NCBI GenBank assembly: GCA_945889565.1
Contig: CAMDBZ010000120.1
Location: 1-5,691, forward strand
DNA length: 5,691 nucleotides
Origin: Thermoflexus hugenholtzii JAD2
Lineage (GTDB): Bacteria > Chloroflexota > Dehalococcoidia > UBA2979
Direction of reading: 5' to 3'
Shown: one piece after another, positions 5,479 through 5,691 of the stretch
Position numbering within the stretch: the first letter of the stretch is position 1
How the letters are laid out: the number at the start of each line of letters is the position of its first letter
Program-made: the position numbers and the translations under genes
The notes under the pieces: generated by a model
Seen by the model: the letters and a program-made list of their open reading frames with translations, nothing else
Databases searched by the model: none
What the model was told of the DNA's origin: nothing

Positions 5479-5691
5479 TTGGACCAGGCGCTGAAGGAAT
5501 ACGAGCTCGTCTACATCGTCAGCCCGCGGGTGGCAGCGGACACCGTCGCGAGCGTGATCGATCGCGTGAGCGCGATCGTCACGGATGGCGGCGGCGAGGT
5601 GTTGAGCACGGACAACTGGGGCCGGCGGCGGCTGGCGTACCCGATCAAGCGGTTCTTCGAGGGGACGTACGTCGTCAATACGCTGCGGATG
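5479..5691 (+). CDS. rpsF: Ribosomal protein bS6, N-terminal 71 codons (runs off right edge)
   Basis: The open frame from TTG 5479 reaches the window end and encodes the first 71 residues of small-subunit protein bS6, which binds 16S rRNA together with bS18 on the platform of the 30S subunit. Recognisable parts are the first strand KEYELVYIVSP (6-16), the helix that follows, GGGEVLSTDNWGRRRLAYPIK (the family-typical WGRRRLAYPI) and the FFEGTYVV strand. The TTG start gives an N-terminus only a few residues longer than usual. The Shine-Dalgarno is a plain G-run (5469-5474) 4 nt upstream, and no ATG start is available nearby in frame. The gene has its own promoter and a long leader. In most bacteria rpsF heads an operon with ssb, rpsR and often rplI; these would lie beyond the right edge. 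Confidence 0.95.
   Translation, partial: MDQALKEYELVYIVSPRVAADTVASVIDRVSAIVTDGGGEVLSTDNWGRRRLAYPIKRFFEGTYVVNTLRM

Noticed and set aside
5300..5494. Small 64-codon plus-strand frame in the rpsF leader
   Set aside because: Its start lies inside the promoter upstream of the predicted transcription start, and it overlaps rpsF out of frame with Arg/Ala-rich content.

Overview
This is a very GC-rich bacterial stretch (strong G/C at third codon positions, many long shadow reading frames) holding eight supportable protein genes. The gene content is mostly core metabolism and housekeeping. No phage, insertion sequence, CRISPR, tRNA or rRNA signal is visible. The fused molybdopterin synthase, the serine hydroxymethyltransferase sequence style and the GTG/TTG starts would fit a high-GC Chloroflexota-type organism. 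That is an inference from remembered sequence style; an actinobacterial or other high-GC lineage is not excluded.

Layout, left to right. On the minus strand, a fused MoaD-MoaE molybdopterin synthase overlaps, by a GTGA junction, the start of a secreted protein that runs off the left edge. A short divergent promoter region with mirrored TATGAT boxes separates it from plus-strand genes for a ComF-like phosphoribosyltransferase, a PfkB-family sugar-phosphate kinase of the 1-phosphofructokinase/tagatose-6-phosphate kinase type, and glyA (serine hydroxymethyltransferase). A perfect 13-bp hairpin follows glyA and lies between it and a convergent minus-strand gene for a small exported protein of unknown function. 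Divergent from that gene is a Tag-like (3-methyladenine DNA glycosylase I-like) protein that appears to lack the family's zinc ligands and its base-recognising glutamate. After it come a good sigma-70-type promoter and a structured leader of about 155 nt, leading into the 5' part of rpsF (ribosomal protein bS6), which runs off the right edge.

The genes do not form one pathway. MoaDE belongs to molybdenum cofactor synthesis, the kinase to sugar-phosphate metabolism, GlyA to serine/glycine and one-carbon supply, ComF to DNA uptake or recombination-linked functions, the Tag-like protein possibly to DNA base repair, and bS6 to the ribosome. I see no convincing new multi-gene system. The best leads are the Tag-like protein with altered active site, the MoaD-MoaE fusion with an internal Gly-Gly, and the rpsF leader with an overlapping terminator and promoter.
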